DNA of 37,044 nt from Gammaproteobacteria bacterium (GCA_030040795.1 JASHTA010000453.1:1-37044), one strand, 5' to 3'; positions 24,191-32,731 are shown, counted from the first letter of the stretch. Numbers and translations: made by a program. The notes: generated from the sequence alone by a model not told the origin.

Positions 24191-25223
24191 CCCGTCCGCC
24201 GCGGACCCCCGTGCGGGGAATACCTCGGCCCTCGAGCTGACTCTGCGCCCGTTGCGGCCGCTGCTTGCCGACTGCGATGTGACCGAGCTGTGCATCAATC
24301 GGCCGGGCGAGGTCTTCATCGAGACGCGCGCGGGCTGGGGGCGCAAGCCTTTGGAGTTCGCGGACTTTGACTGGTGCCTGCGCCTCTCGAAGCTGGTCGC
24401 GAATTTCAGCTGCCAGCGCATCGACGAGCAGGCACCGCTGCTCTCCGCGTCTCTTCCGGACGGCGAGCGCATTCAGATCGTCATACCGCCCGCGACGACG
24501 AGTCAGACCGTCGCGGTCACGATACGGCGGCCGTCCGCGGAGCTGTGGTCTCTCGAGGATCTCGCGCTGCGCGGCATCTTTCGGTCCACGCAGCGCGCGA
24601 GCGGCTCGCTCGACGAGGTCGAGACGGAGCTGTTGCGTTTGCTCGAGGCTCGTGACTACGAGCGCTTCATGCGCCTTGCCGTTCGAAGCCGCAAGAATAT
24701 CCTGGTCTCGGGCCCCACGGGCTCGGGCAAGACGACCTGGACCAAGGCACTCATCCAAGAAATTCCCGCCGACGAGCGCCTGATCACGATCGAGGATGCT
24801 CGCGAGCTCGTCCTCGATCGCCATCCGAATCACGTGCGGCTGTTCTATAGCAAGGACGGCCAGGGGCTCGCGCGGGTCACTCCCAAGCAGCTGCTCGAGT
24901 GCTGTCTGCGCATGAAGCCGGACCGCGTGCTGCTTGCCGAGCTGCGCTCCGAGGAAGCGTTCGACTACCTCCGCAACGTCAACTCGGGACATCCGGGCTC
25001 CATAACGAGTGTGCACGCCGCATCGGCGGAGCTCGCCTTTGAGCAGCTGGTGCTGCTTGTCAAGCAAAGCCGCGCGGGATCGGAGCTCGCGCGGCGGGAT
25101 ATCAAGAGCCTGCTCTACATGCTCGTCGACATCGTGATTCAGTTCGGCGTCGAGCGTCACGAGCGCTTCATCAAGGAGATCTGGTACGAGCCGGAGCGCA
25201 AGCGCCGAGGCCGCAGTCCCTGA
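24162..25223 (+). CDS. virB11: VirB11-type T4SS hexameric ATPase
   Basis: The 353-residue protein has a two-domain VirB11 plan. The N-terminal part (DVTELCINRPGEVFIE) is followed by a RecA-like ATPase with Walker A GPTGSGKT (184-191), LITIEDARELVL (Asp box), the Walker B-like DRVLLAELRSEEAFDYL and GHPGSITSVHAAS (His box). It sits at the cytoplasmic base of the channel and cooperates with VirB4 and VirD4. Confidence 0.95.
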   Translation: MSSAPRLSGSPSAADPRAGNTSALELTLRPLRPLLADCDVTELCINRPGEVFIETRAGWGRKPLEFADFDWCLRLSKLVANFSCQRIDEQAPLLSASLPDGERIQIVIPPATTSQTVAVTIRRPSAELWSLEDLALRGIFRSTQRASGSLDEVETELLRLLEARDYERFMRLAVRSRKNILVSGPTGSGKTTWTKALIQEIPADERLITIEDARELVLDRHPNHVRLFYSKDGQGLARVTPKQLLECCLRMKPDRVLLAELRSEEAFDYLRNVNSGHPGSITSVHAASAELAFEQLVLLVKQSRAGSELARRDIKSLLYMLVDIVIQFGVERHERFIKEIWYEPERKRRGRSP

Positions 25224-25241
25224 GGCCGGGACGCAACGCAC

Positions 25242-25736
25242 GTGGATGAGGCGACAACACAGGCAGGTCTTCTGATGGAGGCGGCGCAGCAGCATCAGCA
25301 ACAGGCGCAGATTGCCATCGAGCGGCTGACCGCCATGGCGCAGGGGCTCGATCAGGTCGTGCGTCAGGAGATTCGCAGCGCCTTTGCGGAGGAGTTCCAG
25401 ACGCTCGGTGTCGCGAGCCGCCACGCCGCGGAAGCCCTGCACTCGGTGAGGCGAGCCGCGAGTGTGCGTTTGGCGCTCTGGGCCATTGCGGTGATTGCCG
25501 CATGCTCTGCGATTCCGGCGGCCATCGCGTGGACCGTGCTGCCGTCGCGCGCAGAGGTCGCGCAAGCGCGGCAGGAGCGCGACGAGCTCGCGGCAACCGT
25601 GGCGCGCCTGCGGGAGCAGGGCGGCGCGATCGATCTGCGGCGGTGCGGCTCGGCGGGCCGGCTCTGCGTGCGAGTCGAGCGCTCGGGTCCCGCGTACGGT
25701 ACACACGCGGACTACCTCGTCGTAGCGGGCTACTGA
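25242..25736 (+). CDS. Membrane/coiled-coil protein of conjugation operon, function unknown
   Basis: This 164-residue protein has a glutamine-rich helical N-terminus (EAAQQHQQQAQIAIE), one membrane helix (about residues 72-97), a heptad-like segment (RAEVAQARQERDELAATVARL) and a small C-terminal domain with two cysteines (RRCGSAGRLCVRV). No family was recognised. Its place between VirB11 and the coupling protein, with 1 bp to the next start, suggests a role with the relaxosome or coupling protein. The start could be the GTG used here or the ATG at 25275. Confidence 0.75.
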   Translation: MDEATTQAGLLMEAAQQHQQQAQIAIERLTAMAQGLDQVVRQEIRSAFAEEFQTLGVASRHAAEALHSVRRAASVRLALWAIAVIAACSAIPAAIAWTVLPSRAEVAQARQERDELAATVARLREQGGAIDLRRCGSAGRLCVRVERSGPAYGTHADYLVVAGY

Positions 25737-25737
25737 C

Positions 25738-27162
25738 GTGCTCGAGCCATCCGTGATGCTGCGAGGAGGATCGGGATGGCCTACCGTGGTCGCGAGTATC
25801 CTCGGCGCACTCGGAATGATGGTCGCGCTCGTGCGCAACGGCGCGAGCGCAGAGGAGCACCGGCGTGGAGCGGTCGTTCGAACTCCTCGGCTGAGGAGGC
25901 GCTTCGCGAGGCCAGGGCGGAAAGTCGCGGGCTGGATGCCACTGATGCTGGGTGGGGTCGTTCTCCGTCCGGAGGATGAGCCGAAGCACTTCAAGCTCGT
26001 CGGCACCACGGGCACCGGCAAGACGACGGCCATCTGCGCGCTTCTCAGCGGGGCTTTGGCGCGTGGCGATCGCGCCGTCATCACAGACCCGGACGGCACT
26101 TATCTCCGGCGCTTCTACGACCGGTATCGCGGCGATGTGATCCTCAATCCATTCGAGCCGCACTCCGCTAGGTGGGATCCGTTCTCCGAAACCCGCAATC
26201 CCTATGACTACGAGGCGCTCGCTCGGGGGCTGATCGCCGAGAGCGATGACACCTCGGGGCGCGAGTGGCGGGCCTATGCGCGCACGTTTGTCTCGGCGGT
26301 GATGCGGCGATGTAGCGAGTCTGGCGTTCGCGATGTCGCGGACCTGTGGCGCCTGCTGGGCGTCGCTGGAACCGACGAGATGCGGCAAATGCTCGCTGGG
26401 ACGCCGGCGCAACCGTTTCTCGATCCGGACAACGCACGGATGTTCGGCTCCATCCGTTCGATTGCCGTGTCGGCGACCGCGGCGCTCGAGCACGTCGCGG
26501 CGCAGCGAGGCACGCCGCTATCGGTTCGCGATTGGGTCGGCCGAGGACGCGGCGTGCTGTTCATTCCATATCGAGCGGGCCAGATCGCGGCCCTGCGCAC
26601 GATCATCGCGACGTGGACTCGGCTCGCCATCTTCGAGGCCATGAACGAGTCCCGAAGCGAGGACCGGCGGCTGTGGTTCGTCGTGGACGAGCTCGATGCG
26701 CTCGGTGCGATCGATGGATTGAAGGACGCTCTGGCTCGGCTCCGGAAGTTCGGCGGCCGATGCGTGCTCGGCTTCCAGTCGATCGCTCAGGTCTCGAGCA
26801 CCTATGGGGCTGGCGACGCCCAGACCATTGTCGAGAACTGCGGCAATACGCTCATTCTGCGCTGCTCGGGAGGCGAGCACGGCGGTACCTCGTACTTCGC
26901 GTCACGCCTCATCGGCGACCGCGAGATCCTGCGGCGGCAGATCTCCCGCGGCCGGGATCGCGGTGGGCTGTTCTCGCCTGGCGGCCCGCGCCGTTCCACT
27001 CACGTGAGCGAGCAGCTCGCCACCGAGCCCGCAGTGATGCCATCGGAGCTGGAGCAGCTTCCGGACCTCATGGGATTTCTGAAGACCGCCTCCTCGCCGC
27101 ACTGGGTGCGGATTCGCCTTGCGCAGGACTCCCGTCGATGGCGATCTACTACCTTGGCATGA
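25738..27162 (+). CDS. virD4: VirD4/TraD-type coupling protein (T4CP)
   Basis: The 474-residue protein has one short N-terminal membrane segment (about residues 14-34) and a P-loop DNA-translocase domain. Walker A is GTTGTGKT (89-96), Walker B is LWFVVDELDALG and the downstream GFQSIAQ region is typical of TraD/TrwB. Coupling proteins receive the relaxase-DNA complex and pump DNA into the channel. At 474 residues it resembles the compact TrwB-like form. It starts at a GTG 1 bp after the preceding stop and overlaps the relaxase gene by 25 bp. Confidence 0.93.
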   Translation: MLEPSVMLRGGSGWPTVVASILGALGMMVALVRNGASAEEHRRGAVVRTPRLRRRFARPGRKVAGWMPLMLGGVVLRPEDEPKHFKLVGTTGTGKTTAICALLSGALARGDRAVITDPDGTYLRRFYDRYRGDVILNPFEPHSARWDPFSETRNPYDYEALARGLIAESDDTSGREWRAYARTFVSAVMRRCSESGVRDVADLWRLLGVAGTDEMRQMLAGTPAQPFLDPDNARMFGSIRSIAVSATAALEHVAAQRGTPLSVRDWVGRGRGVLFIPYRAGQIAALRTIIATWTRLAIFEAMNESRSEDRRLWFVVDELDALGAIDGLKDALARLRKFGGRCVLGFQSIAQVSSTYGAGDAQTIVENCGNTLILRCSGGEHGGTSYFASRLIGDREILRRQISRGRDRGGLFSPGGPRRSTHVSEQLATEPAVMPSELEQLPDLMGFLKTASSPHWVRIRLAQDSRRWRSTTLA

Positions 27163-28214
27163 GGACCTTCGGCCGCGCCCGCGGCAAGCGCGGCAGCCGA
27201 GCGACGAGCGGCGCCGCCTATCGTTCGGGCGAGCGCATCCGGGACGATCGCAGTGGCGCCGTGTACGACTACCGGAACCGCCGGGATGTGCTTCACAAGG
27301 AGATTCTCCTGCCCTCGCGGTTTTCCGCCGTTGGGTCCGATCTCGATTGGGCACGTGACCGCTCCGCGTTGTGGAACGCCGCGGAGACCGTGGAACGATA
27401 CAAGAATGCCCGGGTGGCGCGCGAGTTCACGGTTGCGTTGCCCCACGAGCTCAGCCCTGAGAGGCGAGCGGCGCTCGCCCGGCGGTTCGGGCAGGAGATC
27501 TCCGATCGCTACGGAAACGCCGTCGATCTCGCCATCCACGCTCCTCGAGGAGATCCACGAAACTTTCATGCCCATCTGTTCACGACCACCCGCGAAGTGA
27601 CGCCGCAGGGCCTCGGACCGAAAACCACGCTCGAGCTCTCCGGCACGGAGCGCCATCGCCGCGGCCTATCCCGGTGGGCCGAAGAGCTGGCATACCTTCA
27701 TGAGCGCTGGGCCACGCTGGCGAACGAGACCTTGAAAGAGGCTCACATCGAGTCGCGCCTTGCGGCCATCAGCCGTACCGAGGCGCTGAGCCGCGCAGCG
27801 GTGCCCCGGTTGCCGCTTGCGGCCTATCACATGGAGCGGCGCGGCCTGCGTAGCTTCGTCGCCGAGCGCATTCGGGAGCGGCACCGCGCCGAGCTCGCGC
27901 GGCAGGTTGGCCTTTCACAGGCGACCCACCGCGAAGAGGCGCACAAAGGTTCAATATCCCAGGCGAACGATCGGGCCAGTGATCGGGCGAGTGGTCGAGT
28001 GAGCGATCGGACGAACGATCGCGCGAGCGAGGCGGCTCGCAAATGGGCCGCGGACCGCGGCACCGCGCGGTGGGGGCCTGTGAAGTCAACCGAAGACCTG
28101 CGGCGTGAGGCCGTGCGCAACTGGCTCGAGCACCGACAGCCGACACATCGGGAGGAGGCGCCGGAGCGGGAACGGACAAGGACGCCATCGCATGATTACG
28201 ATCTGGGACTGTAG
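27138..28214 (+). CDS. MobA/MobL-family relaxase (MOBQ type)
   Basis: This 358-residue protein has the MobA/MobL N-terminal signature MAIYYLGM with candidate catalytic tyrosines Tyr4/Tyr5, a GAAYRSGERI motif, and the metal-binding three-histidine motif (His134, His144, His146 in LAIHAPRGDPRNFHAHL). Such enzymes nick the transfer origin and stay bound to the 5' end during conjugation. No helicase or primase domain is attached, so it is a minimal form. The C-terminus is hydrophilic and contains a 12-bp tandem repeat. It overlaps virD4 by 25 bp in a different frame; ATG 27138 is the first Met giving the proper N-terminus. Confidence 0.92.
   Translation: MAIYYLGMRTFGRARGKRGSRATSGAAYRSGERIRDDRSGAVYDYRNRRDVLHKEILLPSRFSAVGSDLDWARDRSALWNAAETVERYKNARVAREFTVALPHELSPERRAALARRFGQEISDRYGNAVDLAIHAPRGDPRNFHAHLFTTTREVTPQGLGPKTTLELSGTERHRRGLSRWAEELAYLHERWATLANETLKEAHIESRLAAISRTEALSRAAVPRLPLAAYHMERRGLRSFVAERIRERHRAELARQVGLSQATHREEAHKGSISQANDRASDRASGRVSDRTNDRASEAARKWAADRGTARWGPVKSTEDLRREAVRNWLEHRQPTHREEAPERERTRTPSHDYDLGL
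27963..28022 (+). repeat. Five tandem 12-bp imperfect repeats in the relaxase gene
   Basis: Units such as GCGAACGATCGG, GCCAGTGATCGG and GTGAGCGATCGG repeat every 12 bp, encoding four-residue units like ANDR, ASDR, ASGR, VSDR and TNDR. They form a low-complexity linker in the relaxase C-terminal region. Confidence 0.85.
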
Positions 28215-28223
28215 GGGGCAACA

Positions 28224-28652
28224 ATGAAGGATGACGAGATCTCCAGCGAATTCTCGATCGTTTCCGACGAGGGGTACGTAGTCGGTACCCGGGTGCATTG
28301 CTGGAGATGCCGCGCGGTCATTGAGGTGATTTGCATTTACTGCGCGGCTGGCGATATCTGCGGCGACCGCTATGAGGATTTCACCGTGTCGAACATCACG
28401 GCGGTCGATGAGGCATTGCGGGGGCAGCTCGAGCGGTGGCCGCTCTTTCGCTTTGCGTACAGCAAGACTGCAGGCGGACGATACCTTGCCAACCACTGCC
28501 CGCACTGCCGAGCGCTGCAGGGCGACTACTTTCTCCATTGCGAGCCCAGCGGAGCATTCTTCAGCCTGAAGGGCGCGCCGCCGGGTTCCGTCGTGCTCAC
28601 TCCGCTCAGTGGCCGGATACGCTTGAGTGGAGACGAGGGCTTCGAGCCGTAG
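28224..28652 (+). CDS. Zinc-ribbon-like protein of unknown function
   Basis: This 142-residue soluble protein contains several paired cysteines: HCWRCRAV, ICIYCAAGDIC, then HCPHCRALQGDYFLHC. Together these could bind two zinc ions in ribbon folds. No family was recognised. It starts 9 bp after the relaxase stop and closes the conjugation operon, so it may be a regulator or accessory DNA-binding protein of transfer. The start ATG follows AGGGGG. Confidence 0.75.
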   Translation: MKDDEISSEFSIVSDEGYVVGTRVHCWRCRAVIEVICIYCAAGDICGDRYEDFTVSNITAVDEALRGQLERWPLFRFAYSKTAGGRYLANHCPHCRALQGDYFLHCEPSGAFFSLKGAPPGSVVLTPLSGRIRLSGDEGFEP

Positions 28653-28713
28653 CCGAGCGTCCGAGTATTCCGGCCGCAAGGGCGGGCGAGCTACGGTAAA
28701 CTGCACGGGCGGC

Positions 28714-28789
28714 GCCCCCGTAGCTCAGTGGATAGAGCGACCGCCTCCTAAGCGGTAGGTCGTCGGTTCAACTCCGGCCGGGGGCGCCA
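28714..28789 (+). tRNA. tRNA-Arg(CCT)
   Basis: The 76-nt cloverleaf has a perfect acceptor stem GCCCCCG/CGGGGGC, D-arm GCTC/GAGC, anticodon stem ACCGC/GCGGT with loop CTCCTAA (anticodon CCT, reads AGG), T-arm GTCGG/CCGGC with loop TTCAACT, discriminator G and encoded CCA. It directly borders the conjugation cluster (61 bp after the zinc-ribbon gene). tRNA genes are frequent integration sites, but no integrase or second copy of its 3' end was seen in the window. Confidence 0.97.
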
Positions 28790-28834
28790 ATGAAATTACG
28801 AAAATAATACAGTAAATTCAGGAATGTCCCGCGG

Positions 28835-30694
28835 TCATCGCCCTCGGATGGGGACGCTGCGATCGCGGCAGAATGATGCGCCGACTCCGGAGCCTCGGAA
28901 GCTCAAAGGACCTCCTGCCTCGTGCTTGTATCGCGCTAGCACGTCGGGACAGACGATATCGGGCTTCTCGAGATCTCCGCCGCAGTGGAAATTGGCCGCG
29001 TCGTCGCTGCTACCCGTGCCGTTGTAAATCGCGGTCTGTGGATAGGGACAGATCGGGCGCGTGCGTCCCGAGGCGGGAGCCGCAGATCCTCCCGCCGCCA
29101 AGAGCCATGCGGGAGCGGTGCCATGCTCGACCCACTTCACCAGAGCTCCGAAGGGGTCGACGGGAACCGGCCCCGTACTGCCGAATCCGCAATGACCGAC
29201 GCCAGGGGCGCGGAACAGCCGGTAGAAGCGCTGCAGCTCCTCAAAGTCCGGCTCGTCCGTCCGGCTGTAACGCAACGCCATTGCCCGGTAGTAGTTGATC
29301 ACGCCCCGCGGATAGATGAACTGGTCATTCGAGCCGACGAAGGTGATGAGCTTGCCGCCGTGAGCACGGAAGGCATCGAGCGGGGCGACCGTGTCGGTGA
29401 CATCGGCGATGTTGCGGGAGCCGTTCTGAGCGACCTTGGCATACCCGGCGAGCGAGACCGTCCGCCAGTCGAAGCTGCGATCGTGCTCGTCCCAGTGAAA
29501 CTGAGTTACACCGAGCGCGAAGGGTATCGCGCCGTCGAGGACGCGGAAGTCGCTGCCTCGGTCGAGGCCGAACCAGATCCTCTCGTGGCGCTCGTTCCGC
29601 GGTCCATCCCAGATGAGATCGATCGCGTTCGCCTCCGCGGGCGTGAGACAGTTGCTCGCTGGCGCCCTCGGACCACCGCAAATGTTGGTCCGCGCATCGA
29701 AATGGCATCCGCGAGGATCGTCGATGATGCCGTCCGTAACTCCGTCTGCGGCGTCGCAGGCGGCCACGGCCGAAACGCGAGTCTGATCGAGCTTGGCCGC
29801 CGAGATCGGTCCGCCGACGAGCTGCTTCATGACGATCTGGCCCCACATCTGCGCCGTTTGGAAACGGGTCCAGTAGATCGCTGGGGCATCTGCGAGGATG
29901 CCGTCGAGCTGATCGCCGAACTCCTGCGCGAGCAGGTATCCTTGTCGCCCGCCGGTCGAACAGCCGTTCCAGTAGTTGTATACGGGACGGACGCCGTAGT
30001 AGATGAGCGCGATCTTCTTCGACCAGAGGACCTGCTGTTCGATGGCGGTGCGGATGAAGTCCTGGATGAATTGCAGGTTGTAGGTTCCGTTCGGGTTGAC
30101 AGCGGGCTCGCAGTTTCCGCCGGCATGTCCGAGATCCGTCCCGGAGCCTACATATCCCTTGTCCACCGCGGGCGTCACGCCGAGATTTCCCGCGCAGCCG
30201 CCGCCTCCGAGACCCTCGGTGCGACCATTCCAGGCGCCCTGGGCGCCGCCGCTCCCACCGTCGCCGGCATTGAGCGGCAGACCGACGACGATGCGGATAT
30301 TCTGGCCGGGGCTGGTGCCGTAGACCAGGCTCACCTTGCAGTAGGAGCTATCGTGTCCCGCCGCGGGGACCACGACGCTCGTTGCGGATTTGATCGAGGG
30401 GTTGCCCGCGATTCCGTTCGCCGGGTCGGTGGCGAGCATCGCGCACCGCGGTGCAGTGGCCGGGCTTGGGACGGCTGCGGCAGAGGATGGCGCGGCGTGG
30501 ACGCCAACCAGAGCCGCGAGCAGCGCGGCTGCGTATCGTATTGGAGATTGAAGCGCGCCTGAAACGAGGGATCTTTCGGTATCGGACTTTCTCAGCGGCT
30601 CGAGGTGCCCGTCCTCGATCTCGTCGACTCGTGCGCGCAGGATTGCGCGCAGTAGATTGCCTCTCGGCTTGTAGTGGTGGTCGTAGGGAATCAT
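28835..30694 (-). CDS. Tannase/feruloyl esterase family protein
   Basis: This 619-residue secreted alpha/beta-hydrolase carries the family CS-D-HC catalytic arrangement: Cys245-Ser246 in NGCSTGGRQG, Asp457 in GSNDQF and His501-Cys502 in GVGHCGF, with the two cysteines expected to form a disulfide joining Ser and His. Extra cysteines (such as FDARTNICGG) fit the lid and calcium-site region. The family splits ester bonds of gallate, ferulate or other aromatic acids, which fits the aromatic-acid transporter elsewhere in the window. A hydrophobic export segment (about residues 52-74) is preceded by an unusual hydrophilic stretch of about 50 residues. The ATG at 30694 has a weak ribosome-binding site, and no better start was found nearer the signal. 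Confidence 0.88.
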   Translation of the reverse strand: MIPYDHHYKPRGNLLRAILRARVDEIEDGHLEPLRKSDTERSLVSGALQSPIRYAAALLAALVGVHAAPSSAAAVPSPATAPRCAMLATDPANGIAGNPSIKSATSVVVPAAGHDSSYCKVSLVYGTSPGQNIRIVVGLPLNAGDGGSGGAQGAWNGRTEGLGGGGCAGNLGVTPAVDKGYVGSGTDLGHAGGNCEPAVNPNGTYNLQFIQDFIRTAIEQQVLWSKKIALIYYGVRPVYNYWNGCSTGGRQGYLLAQEFGDQLDGILADAPAIYWTRFQTAQMWGQIVMKQLVGGPISAAKLDQTRVSAVAACDAADGVTDGIIDDPRGCHFDARTNICGGPRAPASNCLTPAEANAIDLIWDGPRNERHERIWFGLDRGSDFRVLDGAIPFALGVTQFHWDEHDRSFDWRTVSLAGYAKVAQNGSRNIADVTDTVAPLDAFRAHGGKLITFVGSNDQFIYPRGVINYYRAMALRYSRTDEPDFEELQRFYRLFRAPGVGHCGFGSTGPVPVDPFGALVKWVEHGTAPAWLLAAGGSAAPASGRTRPICPYPQTAIYNGTGSSDDAANFHCGGDLEKPDIVCPDVLARYKHEAGGPLSFRGSGVGASFCRDRSVPIRGR

Positions 30695-30903
30695 TATGGC
30701 GGCATCCGCGCGGACCTTCCCGCTGGAAGCATATCATCTAGGATGGCACCGAAGCCGGCCGCGGATTGCCGAAGGCGGGGTCGGAACCGAGGAGATTCTC
30801 GTTGACTTGGCGCTCACGTTCCCCTCGGTCCCGAAGGCCGACTTTCGTCATGCGAGCGCGCAGCTGCGCGACCGGCGCCGCCGCTCCCCATACTTGCGGG
30901 TCG

Positions 30904-31458
30904 TTACGTTTTCGACGGCCGCTTGGCGAGCTTTCTCTGCAGCGTCCGGCGCTGCATTCCGAGAGTCCGCGCGGTCTTCGAGACATTGCCCTCGTGGTCG
31001 GCGAGCACTCTTTGGATGTACTCCCACTCCAGACGGCGGACGGAGGGGCGCTCGAGAGGCCGGTCCCGGAGCGCGTGAGACCGGCCGCCCCTCAGCGCCT
31101 CGAGTATCTCCGTCACCCCGACGGGTTTCGCCAGGTAATCGCTCGCGCCCCTCTTGATCGCCTGGACCGCGGTGGCGACGCTCGCATAGCCGGTGAGCAC
31201 GAGAATGCGGATCCCAGGATGCCGGTCCACCAGCGGCGGCACGAGCTCGAGGCCCGATTCCCTGTCGAGCCGCAGGTCCACGATCGCCGCTTGCAGCGGC
31301 CCGACCGCGCTCACCTCAAGAGCCTCTCGAACCGACGCCGCCGTTTCCACGAGATATCCGTGCTTGCCGAGAGCGCGCGCAAGCAGTCCGGCCGCCGTGG
31401 GATCGTCCTCCACGATCAACAGGCGATCGCCGGCCGGGGCCTCTTCAGTCGAGGCCAT
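30904..31458 (-). CDS. regA: RegA/ActR/PrrA-family response regulator
   Basis: This 184-residue protein has a receiver domain (acidic pair Asp18/Asp19, phosphorylated Asp61 in IVDLRLD, Thr89, Lys111) and a Fis-type helix-turn-helix (about residues 143-177; NVSKTARTLGMQRRTLQRKL). That C-terminus is nearly diagnostic of the RegA/ActR/PrrA/RoxR group. It regulates respiration, redox and energy genes in response to its kinase RegB. Its start overlaps the regB end by 14 bp. The 209 bp downstream toward the esterase have no recognised gene. Confidence 0.93.
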   Translation of the reverse strand: MASTEEAPAGDRLLIVEDDPTAAGLLARALGKHGYLVETAASVREALEVSAVGPLQAAIVDLRLDRESGLELVPPLVDRHPGIRILVLTGYASVATAVQAIKRGASDYLAKPVGVTEILEALRGGRSHALRDRPLERPSVRRLEWEYIQRVLADHEGNVSKTARTLGMQRRTLQRKLAKRPSKT

Positions 31459-32731
31459 TCGCCGCCTCGCTCGCCTGCGCAGGCATGAAGATCGTCGTGC
31501 GCGTGCCGCCTCCGGGACGTGTTGCGAGAGTCAGATCGCCGTTGAGGCGGTTCAAGTTGGCGTGCGAGAGCACGAGGCCGAGGCCGAACCCCTTCGCCTT
31601 CGTCGTGAAGATGGCCTTTCCGGCGCGTTGCTGCACGTCGGCGCCCAAGCCCGGCCCTTCATCGTCGATGCAGAGCCGAACGCCCCGCTCATCCCCCGAT
31701 ACCGCCACCTTTACGACGACGGAGCCCATCGAGGCGCTCGCCTCGCCGGCATTGTCGAGCAAGTTCGTCAGGGCCTGCGCAAAACCGGCGTCTACGATCA
31801 CGTGCGGATCGCCCGCGAGCGCCTGCCACTCCACCTCGAGCCGGATCGCGGGCCGCACGATGCTCCAGCTGTCGAGGACCCCCTGCAGCACGCCGCGCAC
31901 CGGTGCGGCATGCCGCTCGAGAATGCGCGGCCGGCCGGCGGCCTGCAGGAGCGTCGTGAGCTTGTCCTTGCAAACCCGGATCTGCTTCTCGAGCAGAGAT
32001 AGATTGTTGCCGAATTCCTCATCTATCTTCCTCGCCGCTCGCAGCTCGGATGCGAGTATCGCCATCGATTGAAGCGGTGTGCTCAGCTCGTGGGCCGTGC
32101 CGGCCGCGAGCACGCCCATCGCGTTCAGGTGCTCCTGCTGCATCATCTCCTCGCGCAGAGCTGCCATCGCGCTCTCCCGCCGGCGCATCTCGGACGCCAT
32201 GATGGACAGCGCCGCCGCGAGCAGCAGGGCGCTGATCGCGAACGTCACGTGCATGCCCGCCACGTGCAGGTCGAAGGCGCTCTCGAGATTCATGCGCATG
32301 AAGGTGAGCGTCGTGAAGCGGTCTATGAGCCACACGTAGCATCCGAGGCACGCCGCGGTGATGATCGCGGTGTATCGCCACGCGAGGCCACCCGCCGACA
32401 GCGCGACAGGCAGAAGATAGAGCGATGCGAAGGGATTGGTGGTGCCGCCGCTCAGGCAAAGCAGCGCGGTGAGCTCGGCGATGTCGATGAGAAGCTGGAA
32501 GGCGACCTCCACCTCCGTGGCCGGTACCTTCGTGCGCAACCGTAGCCCGGTCAGCACCACGGTCGCGGCAAGCCCCGCTATGACGCCCGCCATGACGGCG
32601 ATCGGCAGCTCGATCCCGAGCCATCGGTGAATCACCGCGATCGTGATGGATTGCCCGACGATGGCGAACGTCCGCAGCCAGAGCAGCAGTTGCAGGAATT
32701 TACGGGGCGATGCGATCAGCTGCAGCTGCAT
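31445..32731 (-). CDS. regB: RegB/PrrB/ActS-type redox sensor histidine kinase
   Basis: This 428-residue kinase has about six membrane helices, with the quinone-sensing GGxxNPF motif (GGTTNPF, residues 95-101). The phospho-acceptor His214 lies in the RegB-type box AHELSTPLQS, and Cys254 (IRVCKDKL) stands where RegB has its redox-active cysteine. An HATPase domain follows (LTNLLDNAGEAS, DDEGPGLG, KGFGLGL). It autophosphorylates in response to quinone/oxygen state and passes phosphate to RegA, encoded immediately downstream in the same operon. Confidence 0.94.
   Translation of the reverse strand: MQLQLIASPRKFLQLLLWLRTFAIVGQSITIAVIHRWLGIELPIAVMAGVIAGLAATVVLTGLRLRTKVPATEVEVAFQLLIDIAELTALLCLSGGTTNPFASLYLLPVALSAGGLAWRYTAIITAACLGCYVWLIDRFTTLTFMRMNLESAFDLHVAGMHVTFAISALLLAAALSIMASEMRRRESAMAALREEMMQQEHLNAMGVLAAGTAHELSTPLQSMAILASELRAARKIDEEFGNNLSLLEKQIRVCKDKLTTLLQAAGRPRILERHAAPVRGVLQGVLDSWSIVRPAIRLEVEWQALAGDPHVIVDAGFAQALTNLLDNAGEASASMGSVVVKVAVSGDERGVRLCIDDEGPGLGADVQQRAGKAIFTTKAKGFGLGLVLSHANLNRLNGDLTLATRPGGGTRTTIFMPAQASEAANGLD

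Noticed and set aside
24099-26099. 666-residue open frame on the minus strand across virB10, virB11 and virD4
   Set aside because: It spans several well-supported genes in antisense and shows no motif; high GC content leaves few stops in that frame.
28985-30562. 525-residue open frame on the plus strand opposite the esterase
   Set aside because: It is antisense to a gene with clear catalytic motifs; its translation is Arg/Ala/Asp-rich with no domain, typical of GC-rich shadow frames.
30695-30903. Possible small gene between the esterase and regA
   Set aside because: The only frame there is Arg/Ser-rich, overlaps regA in antisense phase and lacks a ribosome-binding site; the region is treated as intergenic.
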